Source of the DNA: Pseudomonadota bacterium
GTDB lineage: Bacteria > Desulfobacterota > Binatia > Binatales > Binataceae
Reading direction: 5' to 3'
Assembly (NCBI GenBank): GCA_021323945.1
Contig: JAJPKA010000014.1
Span: forward strand, 124,001-188,000
Length of the DNA: 64,000 bases
Part shown: positions 1 through 12,389 of the stretch, in pieces
Layout of the letters: every line of letters begins with the position of its first letter
How positions within the stretch are numbered: the stretch's first letter is position 1
Notes under the pieces: model-generated
What the model was told of the DNA's origin: nothing
Seen by the model: the letters and a program-made list of their open reading frames with translations, nothing else
The model's database searches: none
Translations under genes and position numbers: made by a program

Positions 1-733
1 CGCAGCTCAGCATCTCCTCCAGCAGAGGAAGCAGCCCGATTATCTCTCGAAGCGATGAAACTGTGTAATTCTTCCCGAGCTTCCTTGGTGTTTCAGGGTC
101 TCGGCTAATGAGGACGCCCGTCATCCCAGCTGCCGATGCCCCGGCCAGATCGAGGTGTTCTGAGTCGCCCACATGAACGGCTTCGGCTGCTCGCAGTCGA
201 TGCCTGGCCAGCGCGGCAGTGAACAGTCTGGCCGAAGGTTTGGCGTAGCCTGCTTCTGAAGAGATCGTGATCGAATCAAAACATGCACTCAGTTCCAGCC
301 CCCGCAGAATGCGGTACAAGCGGTAATCGAAATTGGAAATTACGCCAAGTATCAATCCCCGCTTGCGTAGGCTTCTCAAGGTCGCAATGGTCTCGGGATC
401 AGTGACCCAATGGGCTGGATCTGCAAAAAACTCGAACAGAAAGTTGAAGTAACTTGCGAAGTCGCTGAACTCGCCGAGCCCGGCGAAGGTCTTTGCGACC
501 AGCTCGCGCCACCACTCGCGTTCGAGGCGCCGCAGCTCGTCAGGTTGACGTCCGGGGCCAAAGGCTAGTGGTTGTGCCTCTCTGAAGGCTCGGCGAAAAG
601 CCGCATCAACGACCTCCGGGGTGGTTATGACGCCGTACCGTCGAGCCTCTCTCGCGTACGTCTCCCCGACCGCCTCACGGGTGTGGAACAACGTACCGGC
701 TGCATCAAAAAATACAGCTTTGATTCGTGCCAT
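1..733 (-). CDS. HAD-superfamily hydrolase, 3' end truncated by window start
   Basis: Open minus-strand frame from ATG at 733: MARIKAVFFDAAGTLFHTREAVGETYAREARRYG...; HAD motifs FFDAAGTLF, VISNFD, AKPSARLF, VHVGDSEHLDLAGA. Not in the ORF track because the stop is outside the window. Confidence 0.9.
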   Translation of the reverse strand, partial: MARIKAVFFDAAGTLFHTREAVGETYAREARRYGVITTPEVVDAAFRRAFREAQPLAFGPGRQPDELRRLEREWWRELVAKTFAGLGEFSDFASYFNFLFEFFADPAHWVTDPETIATLRSLRKRGLILGVISNFDYRLYRILRGLELSACFDSITISSEAGYAKPSARLFTAALARHRLRAAEAVHVGDSEHLDLAGASAAGMTGVLISRDPETPRKLGKNYTVSSLREIIGLLPLLEEMLSC

Positions 734-1042
734 CGGTGTTTGCTCTCGCCGGAGCTCTGACTATACCGCGTTAAAAGTAGTCGATCGGCATAAAGCAGGG
801 AATCAGCTTTAAATTGCGGTCGCTTGCGCTGCTCCTTTGCAGGCGGCTTAATAGCGCTTTTTTCACGGTTTGGCGAGCACGACGGCAGCTAAGGCGCTAG
901 TTGCCCCGCTGTGGCTCCATGCGCGAGTGGAAATCAGGACCTCGTATGGCATATAAGGAGAACCTTGAAGAGAGATCACGCCGACTGAGGTCTATGCTCA
1001 GCGGAAAGGATCTGCTCCGCGAATGCGGACTCTTCGCGCACG

Positions 1043-2644
1043 ATGGCTGCCACCATCCCCACTGAGGCAGCGCGTCCGATAACGGCTGCGCATGCCGCTG
1101 AAGCCGCACGCAAGTGGATTGTCGCGGCTTCGGTCATCCTGTGCGCCGCTCTCGAAGTCCTGGACAGCTCAATTGTCAATGTAGCCTTGCCCCATATGCA
1201 GGGCAGCTTCGCGGCTGGTGTGGATGAAATTACCTGGGTGATCACGACCTATTTAGTGGCTGCCGGAATCATGATTCCGACTACGGGATGGATCGCGGGC
1301 CAGTTCGGGCGAAAACGCTACTTCCTAATTTCGATTATTACGTTCGTGATCGCGTCGGCGATGTGCGGGGCGGCTCAATCGCTGAACCAGATCGTGGTGT
1401 TCAGGTTCCTGCAGGGCATTGCGGGTGCAGCACTGCAGCCGCTCTCCCAGGCGATTTTGATGGAGACGTTTCCCCCTGAGGAGCAAACCCTGGCGATGGC
1501 TGTGTGGGGGATGGGCATGATGGTCGCGCCATTGCTGGGGCCGACAGTGGGCGGTTATATCACACTGAACTGGAACTGGCGCTGGAACTTCTATATTAAC
1601 GTGCCAACCGGAATTGCTGCGGCTTGTATGGTGAGCGCCTTTGTTCACGATCCCTCTTATCTAAAGCGACTCAAAGGTGCCGGCCGGGCGGACTGGGTTG
1701 GAATCATTTGCCTCATACTCGCGCTCGGCTTAGGCGAAGTCGTGATGGATCGCGGTGAGCGAGCGGACTGGTTTGCCACTGCGTGGGTGTGGTATTTCAG
1801 CATTATCGCGGCTGGGGCGTTTGGTACCCTCATCATTCATGAACTGCGTACCCCTCAGCCAATCGTTCAGTTCCGCCTCTTCAGAATCAAAAATTTCTCG
1901 CTTCCGACGGCACTGCTGATTACGTTGGTTTTTACCGCGTACGGCATGCAGATTCTCAATCCGATCTTCCTGCAGGATCTTTTGGGCTATACTTCGTGGC
2001 AGGCCGGACTATTGATGCTGCCGCGCGGGCTCGGCCTGACTGCTGCAATGTTTTTTCTCGGCGGTATTGCGCGACGGGGTTACGATACCCGTCCGCTGGT
2101 AGCGCTCGGCTTCATTCTCGTTGGTGTGGGACTGACGCTGCTTGGCGGCCTGAATCTGAACATGGCGGTTTGGAACTTTGTTTGGCCCACGGTTATTCAA
2201 GGAGTCGGGATGGGTCTGGTGTTTCCAAATTTGTCTGCCGCTGCGTTGAGTTCAATCCCGCGCGAGCAGATGGGCTACGCCACGAGTCTCTTTTCCATGA
2301 CGCGTAACGTCGGCGCTTCCATCGGAACTTCGGTGCTAACCACGCTGCTAGTCCGCCGGCAGCAAATACAGCAAAGCTACCTAGTTCAACATCTGTCCAT
2401 ATTCGAGGCGTGGCGGATAAGCCAGCAACCGGTGCGGATACCCGGGGCACCCCATTTCGACCTGAATCAGCTCGTGAACGGAAAACGCGGGCTCGCGATG
2501 ATTTATGGCGTGGTTCAGGCTCAGGCGATGATGCTTTCCTTAAACAATATTTATCGAACGTTGGCGGCCATAATGGTGGTTGGCTTGTTGTTATGCGTGA
2601 TGCTGCCTCGCCCGCAAAAGCAAACAGCGGCTGTCTCACACTGA
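1043..2644 (+). CDS. DHA2 family MFS drug efflux transporter (EmrB/QacA-like)
   Basis: 14-TM-like protein; motifs LDSSIVNVALPHMQGSF, GWIAGQFGRKRYF, LQGIAGAALQPLSQAIL. Confidence 0.92.
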   Translation: MAATIPTEAARPITAAHAAEAARKWIVAASVILCAALEVLDSSIVNVALPHMQGSFAAGVDEITWVITTYLVAAGIMIPTTGWIAGQFGRKRYFLISIITFVIASAMCGAAQSLNQIVVFRFLQGIAGAALQPLSQAILMETFPPEEQTLAMAVWGMGMMVAPLLGPTVGGYITLNWNWRWNFYINVPTGIAAACMVSAFVHDPSYLKRLKGAGRADWVGIICLILALGLGEVVMDRGERADWFATAWVWYFSIIAAGAFGTLIIHELRTPQPIVQFRLFRIKNFSLPTALLITLVFTAYGMQILNPIFLQDLLGYTSWQAGLLMLPRGLGLTAAMFFLGGIARRGYDTRPLVALGFILVGVGLTLLGGLNLNMAVWNFVWPTVIQGVGMGLVFPNLSAAALSSIPREQMGYATSLFSMTRNVGASIGTSVLTTLLVRRQQIQQSYLVQHLSIFEAWRISQQPVRIPGAPHFDLNQLVNGKRGLAMIYGVVQAQAMMLSLNNIYRTLAAIMVVGLLLCVMLPRPQKQTAAVSH

Positions 2645-2693
2645 AGCCGTGAACTACCGAAAAGCGCAAAATATAAGTCGAACAGGTGAATTC

Positions 2694-3491
2694 CTAGGAC
2701 AACTTCTCCCGGCGCAGCTCGGAGACCGCTGCGGTCAGGCGAGGCAGGACTTGGCCGGTGGGGCCTCTCAAGCTTACGTCACAGATGTTGGTTATTTCAC
2801 TCTCGTAAAGGTTGACCTCGATTAGCTTCCCTCCGCGCTGCTTTACTTCAAGTGCGAATCCGGCGGCGGGATAAACCGTGGCCGAAGTGCCTGCTACGAG
2901 CACCAGGTCAGCCTGGGCGGCGTTCGTCATGCACTGCTCTAATACGTCAGGTGGAATTGGTTCTCCGAACGAGACGGTGTCGCTTTTCAGAATGCCTTCA
3001 CATCTGGGACACAGCGGAGGCAGCACCTCGAGGCTGATCTCTTCACTCTTGAACCGTGCATTGCAATCGATGCATCGAATCAGCTTCCAGTTCCCATGAA
3101 TTTCAGCTAATGCGCGATGTCCTGCCTGGCGATGGAGGTCGTCGACGTTTTGCGTGATCAGAAAGCGCAGAACTCCGATCGACTCGAGGGTAGCCAATGC
3201 AATGTGCCCTGGGTTGGGCTTGGCTATTCGCAGCGGGCGCCACAGCTCGTCATCCTGGCGACGGATGCGGTCTTCCCAGCCTTTTTTGGGATCCGCAAGA
3301 AAGAGCTGATAGCCATTCATCGGTGGCTCACCATACTTGGTCCACAGACCGCCAGGGCCGCGAAACGGCGGAATGCCACTTTCGACCGACATCCCGGCAC
3401 CCGTTAGAGCGATAGGATAACGCGCCTCGGTTAGCATCCGAGCAGCGGTCAGAATTTCTTCGTCTGACGCGATTCGGGTTTGCGCAGTCAT
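2694..3491 (-). CDS. cobB: Sir2 family NAD-dependent protein deacylase
   Basis: GAGMSVESGIPPFRG, TQNVDDLH, CxxC...CxxC zinc site, VAGTSATVYPAAG. Confidence 0.93.
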   Translation of the reverse strand: MTAQTRIASDEEILTAARMLTEARYPIALTGAGMSVESGIPPFRGPGGLWTKYGEPPMNGYQLFLADPKKGWEDRIRRQDDELWRPLRIAKPNPGHIALATLESIGVLRFLITQNVDDLHRQAGHRALAEIHGNWKLIRCIDCNARFKSEEISLEVLPPLCPRCEGILKSDTVSFGEPIPPDVLEQCMTNAAQADLVLVAGTSATVYPAAGFALEVKQRGGKLIEVNLYESEITNICDVSLRGPTGQVLPRLTAAVSELRREKLS

Positions 3492-3589
3492 AGCCTCTCT
3501 CGATTTGCTACAGCCGGACTACCTGAACAATGCCTTTCAGAGTTGAGCACATGAAAAATCACCACACCCGGCACGCCACCGCAGAGAGT

Positions 3590-4597
3590 TTAGAACGAGG
3601 GATTCTGCTCGACAACGCATGAAATGAAGGTGAAGGCGTACATCGCAACACCAGGATCCAGCACTCTCAGTCTGAGGCTTCCAGATAAAACGGAGCGATT
3701 TGCTACCAGGTTATACATTCGTGGCCGGTCCACGTCGATGAAGTAATGCCCATTTAGCGGCCTGACGTCGGCACCGGGAAGCTGCTCTGCCCCCATCAAA
3801 AGCTCGACGCGCGCCGGGCTTTTCGCGCCGGGCGCCATCACGAGGTTGACATCCATCGCCGTGTAACGAAGCAACAACTTAGCGCCAGGTGCTGCCGCCC
3901 TGGAGTATTCCTCGCCAACGCACCATCGGCCAACAAGATAGGCAGCACCCTCGACATAGCGTCCCGGGTCGGCATAGTCGAAAGTCTTGTCCCGCGCTAC
4001 ACCGCCCGGATTGCCAAATTGGCCCCGCGTGTATCCGAGGTAGAGTTCGGGTGTGACGCGATAGCAGACCGCGCCGGGGATGTCGCTTTCCCGGAGGGGT
4101 TTCATCAGGTCGGGAAGTTGAGCCAGCGGGTCGAGCTCTTTGAGGAGTTTTTGAATCTGTTTTTCGGTGTCCTGATAAAGACCCTCGCCGAAATGGTAAT
4201 AGCGCAGCCGGCCTTCAAGATCGATCAGATACTTCGCCGGCCAATAGCGATTCGAATACGCTTGCCAAATTGAATAGTTGTTATCGAGCACTATCGGGTA
4301 GTCGAGTGCAAATTCCGCGATCGCCTCACACACGTGGGAGCGATTGTGAGCGAAGGTGAATTCGGGTGCATGTACACCGATAATTACCAAACCTTTCCCT
4401 GCATAGCGGCGATGCCATTCACGGACATATGGCAAAGTCCGAATGCAGTTGACACAGGTATAATCCCAGAAATCGAGCAACGCGACGCGGTGGCCTCTCA
4501 ATTGCGCCAATTGGATAGGTCCGCCCTGGATCCACTCGCCACCCTGTAGTTCCGGCGCCAGAATAGTCTCGTTTATCTGTGGCATCGTGTCACCCAT
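3590..4597 (-). CDS. Thioredoxin-like/redoxin (TlpA/DipZ C-terminal-like) protein
   Basis: ALLDFWDYTCVNCIRTLPYVREWHRRYAGKGLVIIGVHAPEF with CxxC active site. Confidence 0.88.
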   Translation of the reverse strand: MGDTMPQINETILAPELQGGEWIQGGPIQLAQLRGHRVALLDFWDYTCVNCIRTLPYVREWHRRYAGKGLVIIGVHAPEFTFAHNRSHVCEAIAEFALDYPIVLDNNYSIWQAYSNRYWPAKYLIDLEGRLRYYHFGEGLYQDTEKQIQKLLKELDPLAQLPDLMKPLRESDIPGAVCYRVTPELYLGYTRGQFGNPGGVARDKTFDYADPGRYVEGAAYLVGRWCVGEEYSRAAAPGAKLLLRYTAMDVNLVMAPGAKSPARVELLMGAEQLPGADVRPLNGHYFIDVDRPRMYNLVANRSVLSGSLRLRVLDPGVAMYAFTFISCVVEQNPSF

Positions 4598-4824
4598 CAG
4601 CTCGACGAACCAAGCTGCGGTGTTCAGCTGCTATTGTCAACCCGTCCTCGCAACACCAGGCGGGAGCCGGGTCGCACTTTCGATTAGCCTTTGCTCCATG
4701 ACCGTCGCACAGTATCATACCGCAATTGAAGCCTATAGCCGGGTGCGATCCGGGATTGATTGGCGCGTGTGAGGAGCTGCGATTCAAAGGTATGACGCGA
4801 TACGAATCGCTCGGAGCAACGGCA

Positions 4825-5259
4825 ATGAGTACTCAAGTCAAGGTAGTTGAGGTAACCGAACGCTCTCAGATGCAGCAGGCTTGGATGATTCGGCGCCTTG
4901 TTTTTATCGACGAACAAGGTGTGCCAGCAGAGATCGAACTGGATGCGGATGACGCGATCGCATTTCACGCTCTTGCCTTAGACGGCACGGTACCAGTGGG
5001 TTGTGGCCGCCTGGTGGTACGCGACGGATTGGCGAAGATAGGACGGATGGCGGTGCTGCGCGAGCGCCGTGGTCAGGGGATCGGGAGAAGTATCCTGACT
5101 TTCCTCATGGATCGCGCCCGCCAGCAGGGATTTGCGCGAGCGGTTTTGCATGCACAGCTTAGCGCTGAAGGCTTTTATTTAAAAAATGGCTTTCTGCCTG
5201 AAGGGGAAATTTTTGAAGAGGCCGGCATTCCCCATCGCCGGATGTCCTGTCAACTGTGA
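4825..5259 (+). CDS. GNAT family N-acetyltransferase
   Basis: VFIDEQGVPAEIELDADD...GRMAVLRERRGQGIGRSIL acetyl-CoA binding motif. ORF begins at 4726; downstream ATGs at 4792 or 4825 are the likelier starts. Confidence 0.85.
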   Translation: MSTQVKVVEVTERSQMQQAWMIRRLVFIDEQGVPAEIELDADDAIAFHALALDGTVPVGCGRLVVRDGLAKIGRMAVLRERRGQGIGRSILTFLMDRARQQGFARAVLHAQLSAEGFYLKNGFLPEGEIFEEAGIPHRRMSCQL

Positions 5260-5499
5260 AACCCTGATCAGTTGCCCCCGCATTTGCACAACCTTGAAAG
5301 GTCACGTTTAATTCCGTTCTCGGTTGAAGGGTGGTTTGCCACATTGCGAGGTTGGGACGAGAACAATTGCTAGTCGCAGGTATCGCCTAGCGCCGCCGCG
5401 GCGTTGCGAGAAAAGCCCGCTGCCTGCTTCATTCCTGCGGCCTCCAGTCCCCAAGGGTGCTCTGAATCCGGCAAGCCGCTACCACTCCGCTGTTTGACT

Positions 5500-6915
5500 A
5501 TGCTGATTGTTTTAGGCGGGAAGCTGACGTTAACTAGCTTCACTGCGTTTTTGTTGTGGTTGCTTGTCACCGTCCTTTTGGCTGGCTGCGGCACCATTCC
5601 CAACGCTGAGCAGCTCATCAAGGAAAAGGCGCTGCACCTGGTGCATCCTCGATTCGTTGGCCCTCACGGCTCACTTACCAGAGAACAAGGACGAAAGATT
5701 ATCGCGCAGATCCAGCGCCATCAGCAAACACCAACCGATATTCTGCAACGCCACATCGGGTTCGAGCAGGCGATCAGCGACGTACCGTTGGTGGTGGGAA
5801 ACAAGGTCACGCTACTTAAGAATGCCAGCGCGGCATACCCTGCGATGTTGAACGCGATCCACAACGCCCACGATACCATCAACCTGGAGATGTACATTCT
5901 GTCCGACGGGAAAGTTGGACAGATGTTTGCCGACGCCCTAATCGAACGTTCCCGCCACGGGGTAAAAGTCAATGTGATTTATGACAGCGTCGGGTCGCTC
6001 GACACCTCTGCCAGTTTCTTTGACAAACTGAGTTCAAACGGTATTGCCCTCGTCGCATTCAATCCGCTGAGTCCTTTCGAGGCCAGGCACTGGTCGCTGA
6101 GCAAACTGACGCACCGGGATCATCGCAAGCTGCTGATAATCGACGGGCGGATCGCTTTTACGGGCGGCATCAATATCTCGGATGTCTATGCGAGTGGTCT
6201 GCGCGGTGAAAAACCCAGCACGCCATCTGCCTACTGGCGCGATACCGATATCGAGGTCGAGGGGCCGGCGGTGGCGGAATTTCAGAAGCTATTTATGAGC
6301 AACTGGTCTCAAGAGGGTGGTATTGTGTTGGACCGGCGTCGCTATTTTCCGCCAGTTCCGGCCCAAGGTCGGCAGATTGTGCGAGTAATTGGCAGCGTTC
6401 CTCAGCAATCTCCGTTGATCTATGTCGATCTGATCTCGGCACTGGTTAACTCCGAGACTAACGTCTACATCACCGATGCGTACTTTGCCCCGGACCGTCA
6501 GATGCGGCATGCGATCAGAGATGCCGCCCGGCGCGGAGTGGATGTGCGGTTACTTCTGCCGAGCCAAAGCGATGAACCATTGATTGTCTCAGCGCAGCGC
6601 GCGCACTATCGCGAGCTGCTCCAGGCGGGAGTCAAGATCTATGAATGGCGTGGCAAGATGCTACATGCAAAGACCGCGACAATTGATGGCGTTTGGTCGA
6701 CAGTCGGGACGTCAAACCTGGATTGGTGGAGTATCGCGCGCGATAACGAGGTCAACGTGGTCGTTCTCGGTCACGAGTTCGGTGACGAAATGAATTTAAT
6801 GTTTAAGAATGATCTGGAGGATTCCGAGCCGATTCAACTCGAGCAATGGGAACGGCGACCGCTGCTGGAACGTCTTCGCGAAGATTTCGCCCGCCTAGTT
6901 GAGCCCTTGCTCTAG
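5500..6915 (+). CDS. Phospholipase D / cardiolipin synthase family protein with lipoprotein-like signal
   Basis: Two HKD-type motifs (HRDHRKLLIIDGRIAFTGG; LHAKTATIDGVWSTVGTSN); N-terminal LLVTVLLAGCG lipobox. ORF opens at 5404. Confidence 0.9.
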   Translation: MLIVLGGKLTLTSFTAFLLWLLVTVLLAGCGTIPNAEQLIKEKALHLVHPRFVGPHGSLTREQGRKIIAQIQRHQQTPTDILQRHIGFEQAISDVPLVVGNKVTLLKNASAAYPAMLNAIHNAHDTINLEMYILSDGKVGQMFADALIERSRHGVKVNVIYDSVGSLDTSASFFDKLSSNGIALVAFNPLSPFEARHWSLSKLTHRDHRKLLIIDGRIAFTGGINISDVYASGLRGEKPSTPSAYWRDTDIEVEGPAVAEFQKLFMSNWSQEGGIVLDRRRYFPPVPAQGRQIVRVIGSVPQQSPLIYVDLISALVNSETNVYITDAYFAPDRQMRHAIRDAARRGVDVRLLLPSQSDEPLIVSAQRAHYRELLQAGVKIYEWRGKMLHAKTATIDGVWSTVGTSNLDWWSIARDNEVNVVVLGHEFGDEMNLMFKNDLEDSEPIQLEQWERRPLLERLREDFARLVEPLL

Positions 6916-7751
6916 TGAGAGTTTACAAAATGCGCCGCCGCGAATCGCTCGAGCTCTCGGGCCAAGGCCCTCGGCGCTTCCAGGGGCAGATGGTGGTGCG
7001 AGTTCGCAACTGTGACTAGTTCGACCTTGGGGTTCAGGCCGCGCGCCAGCTCTGCCGCTGACGCTGTCATGATCCGACTGTGTTCAGCTCTGACCAAGAG
7101 GAGCGGAACCCGCACGTGTGCGATCGCCGAGATGACATCGACTCCATCACTTCCAAAAAAACTCTGCCGATCGAACTTCATCGTATAGCTGCCGTTCGTG
7201 GTGAGTTGAATACTATGCTCCGCGATCTCCTCAAGAAGCGCAGGCGCGATCACTCCTTCGTTCGGCATCAGGCGGAACCTGGCCTTGGCGGTGGCCAGGT
7301 CCGGGTAGTAAATAGTCGGAATTGCTTTTAGTCGCCTGAGATATCGATTACGTGTCGGCGTCGAAGTGACCGCTATGTCAATAGCCACCGCCGCCCGGAC
7401 CAGTGCATCATAACGCGACAAAAATTCCAAAACGGCAATTCCACCCATACTGTGGCCTGCCACGATGGCGCCTTGGCTACCGGTCGCGGTGATGAAGCGA
7501 GCCAGGTCATCCGCATAATCTGCAGGTGAGTATCGTGGAGGCTTAACCCATTCGCTGTCACCATGCCCTCTCAGATCAAGTGCCAATACGCGGATTTCGT
7601 GCCCGGTCAGCGCCTGTACCGTTGGTTTCCACCACCAAGCGTTCGCGCAGTTGCCATGCAGCAAGATCAGCGCGCGAGCGGCGGTTGGATTCCATTCGAG
7701 ATAATGAAGGCGTGGAGATCCGCTTAAGAGACGGCTGGCCGGCCCGCTCAT
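6912..7751 (-). CDS. alpha/beta hydrolase
   Basis: LLHGNCANAWWW, LDLRGHGDSEW, VAGHSMGGIAV nucleophile elbow. Confidence 0.9.
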   Translation of the reverse strand: MSGPASRLLSGSPRLHYLEWNPTAARALILLHGNCANAWWWKPTVQALTGHEIRVLALDLRGHGDSEWVKPPRYSPADYADDLARFITATGSQGAIVAGHSMGGIAVLEFLSRYDALVRAAVAIDIAVTSTPTRNRYLRRLKAIPTIYYPDLATAKARFRLMPNEGVIAPALLEEIAEHSIQLTTNGSYTMKFDRQSFFGSDGVDVISAIAHVRVPLLLVRAEHSRIMTASAAELARGLNPKVELVTVANSHHHLPLEAPRALARELERFAAAHFVNSH

Positions 7752-8566
7752 CTCACCAGTTGACCGAGGAACTCTTTAAGCACAGCAATTAACCCTGACG
7801 GATTATCCAGTAAGACGTGATGATGAGAGTCGGCGACGCCGGCAAAATTACCTCGTGGCATTCTTTGCGCTATGCGCTGTCCGTAATCCAATGGCATCGG
7901 ACTTGCGGCAGGCCGGACGTAAAGCGCAGGACAGGAAATTGCCGGCAATAGGGGCCATGCATCGATCGGCTCGCGCAACATGGTTCTGCGGTCCATTTTA
8001 TGAACCCATTTGCCGTCGCTTTCCTGGCGAAACGAATTCAGGGCGATGTGGCGCAATACTTCCGGCGTCGCTATCGTCTTATCGGGCAGCGTGCGAAAGG
8101 CCGCCACCGCAGCTTCCAGTGAGTCGAATCGACGCGATGGGCGCTCGGCCATTTGCTTCAGGGCCGCCTTGGCCGAAATTGGGTAGGTAGCGGGACTGTC
8201 AATAGCGGCAATTGCGCGGACCGTCGCGCTATGCGTTCCAGCATAGACCAGAACGTTGTGGCCACCCATCGAATGCCCTACCAGTACTGGCGGGCCCAGA
8301 TCCCAGGTGGTGATGATATGATACAGATCCGCGATATAATGCCGAGTGCCATAAGCCCAATCGGTGGTCCAGGGACTGTCACCATGACCACGCTGGTCAA
8401 GTGCCATTACATGAAAGTCTTCGGTAAATGCCGGCGCAACGAAGTCCCACCAATGGGCGTGCGCTGAACCACCATGAAGAAACAAAAGCGGCGGGCGTCC
8501 ACGACCACCATAGTCAAGACAATGCAGGAGCAAGTTATCGCTGGCCCGAAAGCGAATACTATCCAT
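7748..8566 (-). CDS. alpha/beta hydrolase, tandem paralog of 6912..7751
   Basis: FLHGGSAHAHWW, LDQRGHGDSPW, LVGHSMGGHNV; 4-nt overlap with the downstream paralog. Confidence 0.9.
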   Translation of the reverse strand: MDSIRFRASDNLLLHCLDYGGRGRPPLLFLHGGSAHAHWWDFVAPAFTEDFHVMALDQRGHGDSPWTTDWAYGTRHYIADLYHIITTWDLGPPVLVGHSMGGHNVLVYAGTHSATVRAIAAIDSPATYPISAKAALKQMAERPSRRFDSLEAAVAAFRTLPDKTIATPEVLRHIALNSFRQESDGKWVHKMDRRTMLREPIDAWPLLPAISCPALYVRPAASPMPLDYGQRIAQRMPRGNFAGVADSHHHVLLDNPSGLIAVLKEFLGQLVR

Positions 8567-9286
8567 AGCTGCCAGTATTCAAGAGGCTTCGCCGAGCTCG
8601 TGCAACCTCCCCCCAGCCGATGCAATGAGCAACCGAAAAATTTCGCTAAAACCGTCGCGTACAGTCGTGGTCTTGGCTGCGCCTTGATGGTCTGCGCACT
8701 GATGGCCGTGACCACCTCGGTCTTTGCTCCATCAAGTCTGGGCGCCGCGCCGGTCGGTCCGACATCACTGCCGCCGGCGGGCGATTCGGGCTCGTATGCG
8801 GCTGGCGCGAACAGTGTCAAAGCCCACGATCTGGTTTCTGCAGCGATTAACATGACCGACAGTGAACGCGCGGTGAAGCTACTGTGGCAGGCAACTGAGC
8901 TTGATCCGACGCTGGAAGAACCCTACATGTATTTGGCCTTATATTACAATTCGCGCTCGCAGTTCGACCGCGTCGTCCAGGTTTACCAGAAACTACTGAA
9001 GTACCAACCGCGAGAGACCACGGCGTACATCAATATCGGCGAAGCCTACATGTCATTTTCGCCTCCGAGATTCGATTCCGCATTGCCATACTATCTCAAG
9101 GCCCTGCAACTTGATCCCAACAATGCGTTTGCCGCGTTAAGAGTCGGAGAAGTTTACGCGCAGAAGGGCGACCCGTACCGCGAACAGGCGCTTCGCTACC
9201 TGAACCTCGCCCGCAGCGACCGGTCCAGAAATCCAACCGCGGCCGCCGAAGCCGACAAGGTCTTACGAGAGATGGGCGCCTCGTAA
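8474..9286 (+). CDS. TPR-repeat secreted/periplasmic protein
   Basis: TPR-like helices (AINMTDSERAVKLLWQATELDPTLEEPYMYLALYY..., YYLKALQLDPNNAFAALRVGEVYAQKGD); hydrophobic segment GLGCALMVCALMAVTTSVFA. True start is uncertain and probably downstream, since the ORF overlaps the divergent hydrolase gene. Confidence 0.75.
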   Translation: MKKQKRRASTTTIVKTMQEQVIAGPKANTIHSCQYSRGFAELVQPPPSRCNEQPKNFAKTVAYSRGLGCALMVCALMAVTTSVFAPSSLGAAPVGPTSLPPAGDSGSYAAGANSVKAHDLVSAAINMTDSERAVKLLWQATELDPTLEEPYMYLALYYNSRSQFDRVVQVYQKLLKYQPRETTAYINIGEAYMSFSPPRFDSALPYYLKALQLDPNNAFAALRVGEVYAQKGDPYREQALRYLNLARSDRSRNPTAAAEADKVLREMGAS

Positions 9287-9405
9287 GGCTACGGACCGGT
9301 GCGACGAGTCCAACCGGGACTTCGGGCATCCATCCCCTGCGGCTCGCAGACACTATTTTTTTAAACGCATCGGGTCCGGAACGTGCCGATCAAGCGCCAG
9401 ACTCC

Positions 9406-12281
<2,876 letters not shown>

Positions 12282-12389
12282 CTAAAAACCCCGGTCGTGG
12301 GGCGCCCCCTTGAAAATATGCAGGATCTCGCGCTCGCGAAAGCTCTCCGACCCTTGGTAGCGCGGCTGCAGAAAACCGCGCTGACCGCG

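Noticed and set aside
9337-9367. CTGCG-GCT-CGCAG hairpin followed by a T-run as terminator of the TPR gene
   Set aside because: Only a 5-bp stem with a 7-nt gap before the T-run; too weak to call.
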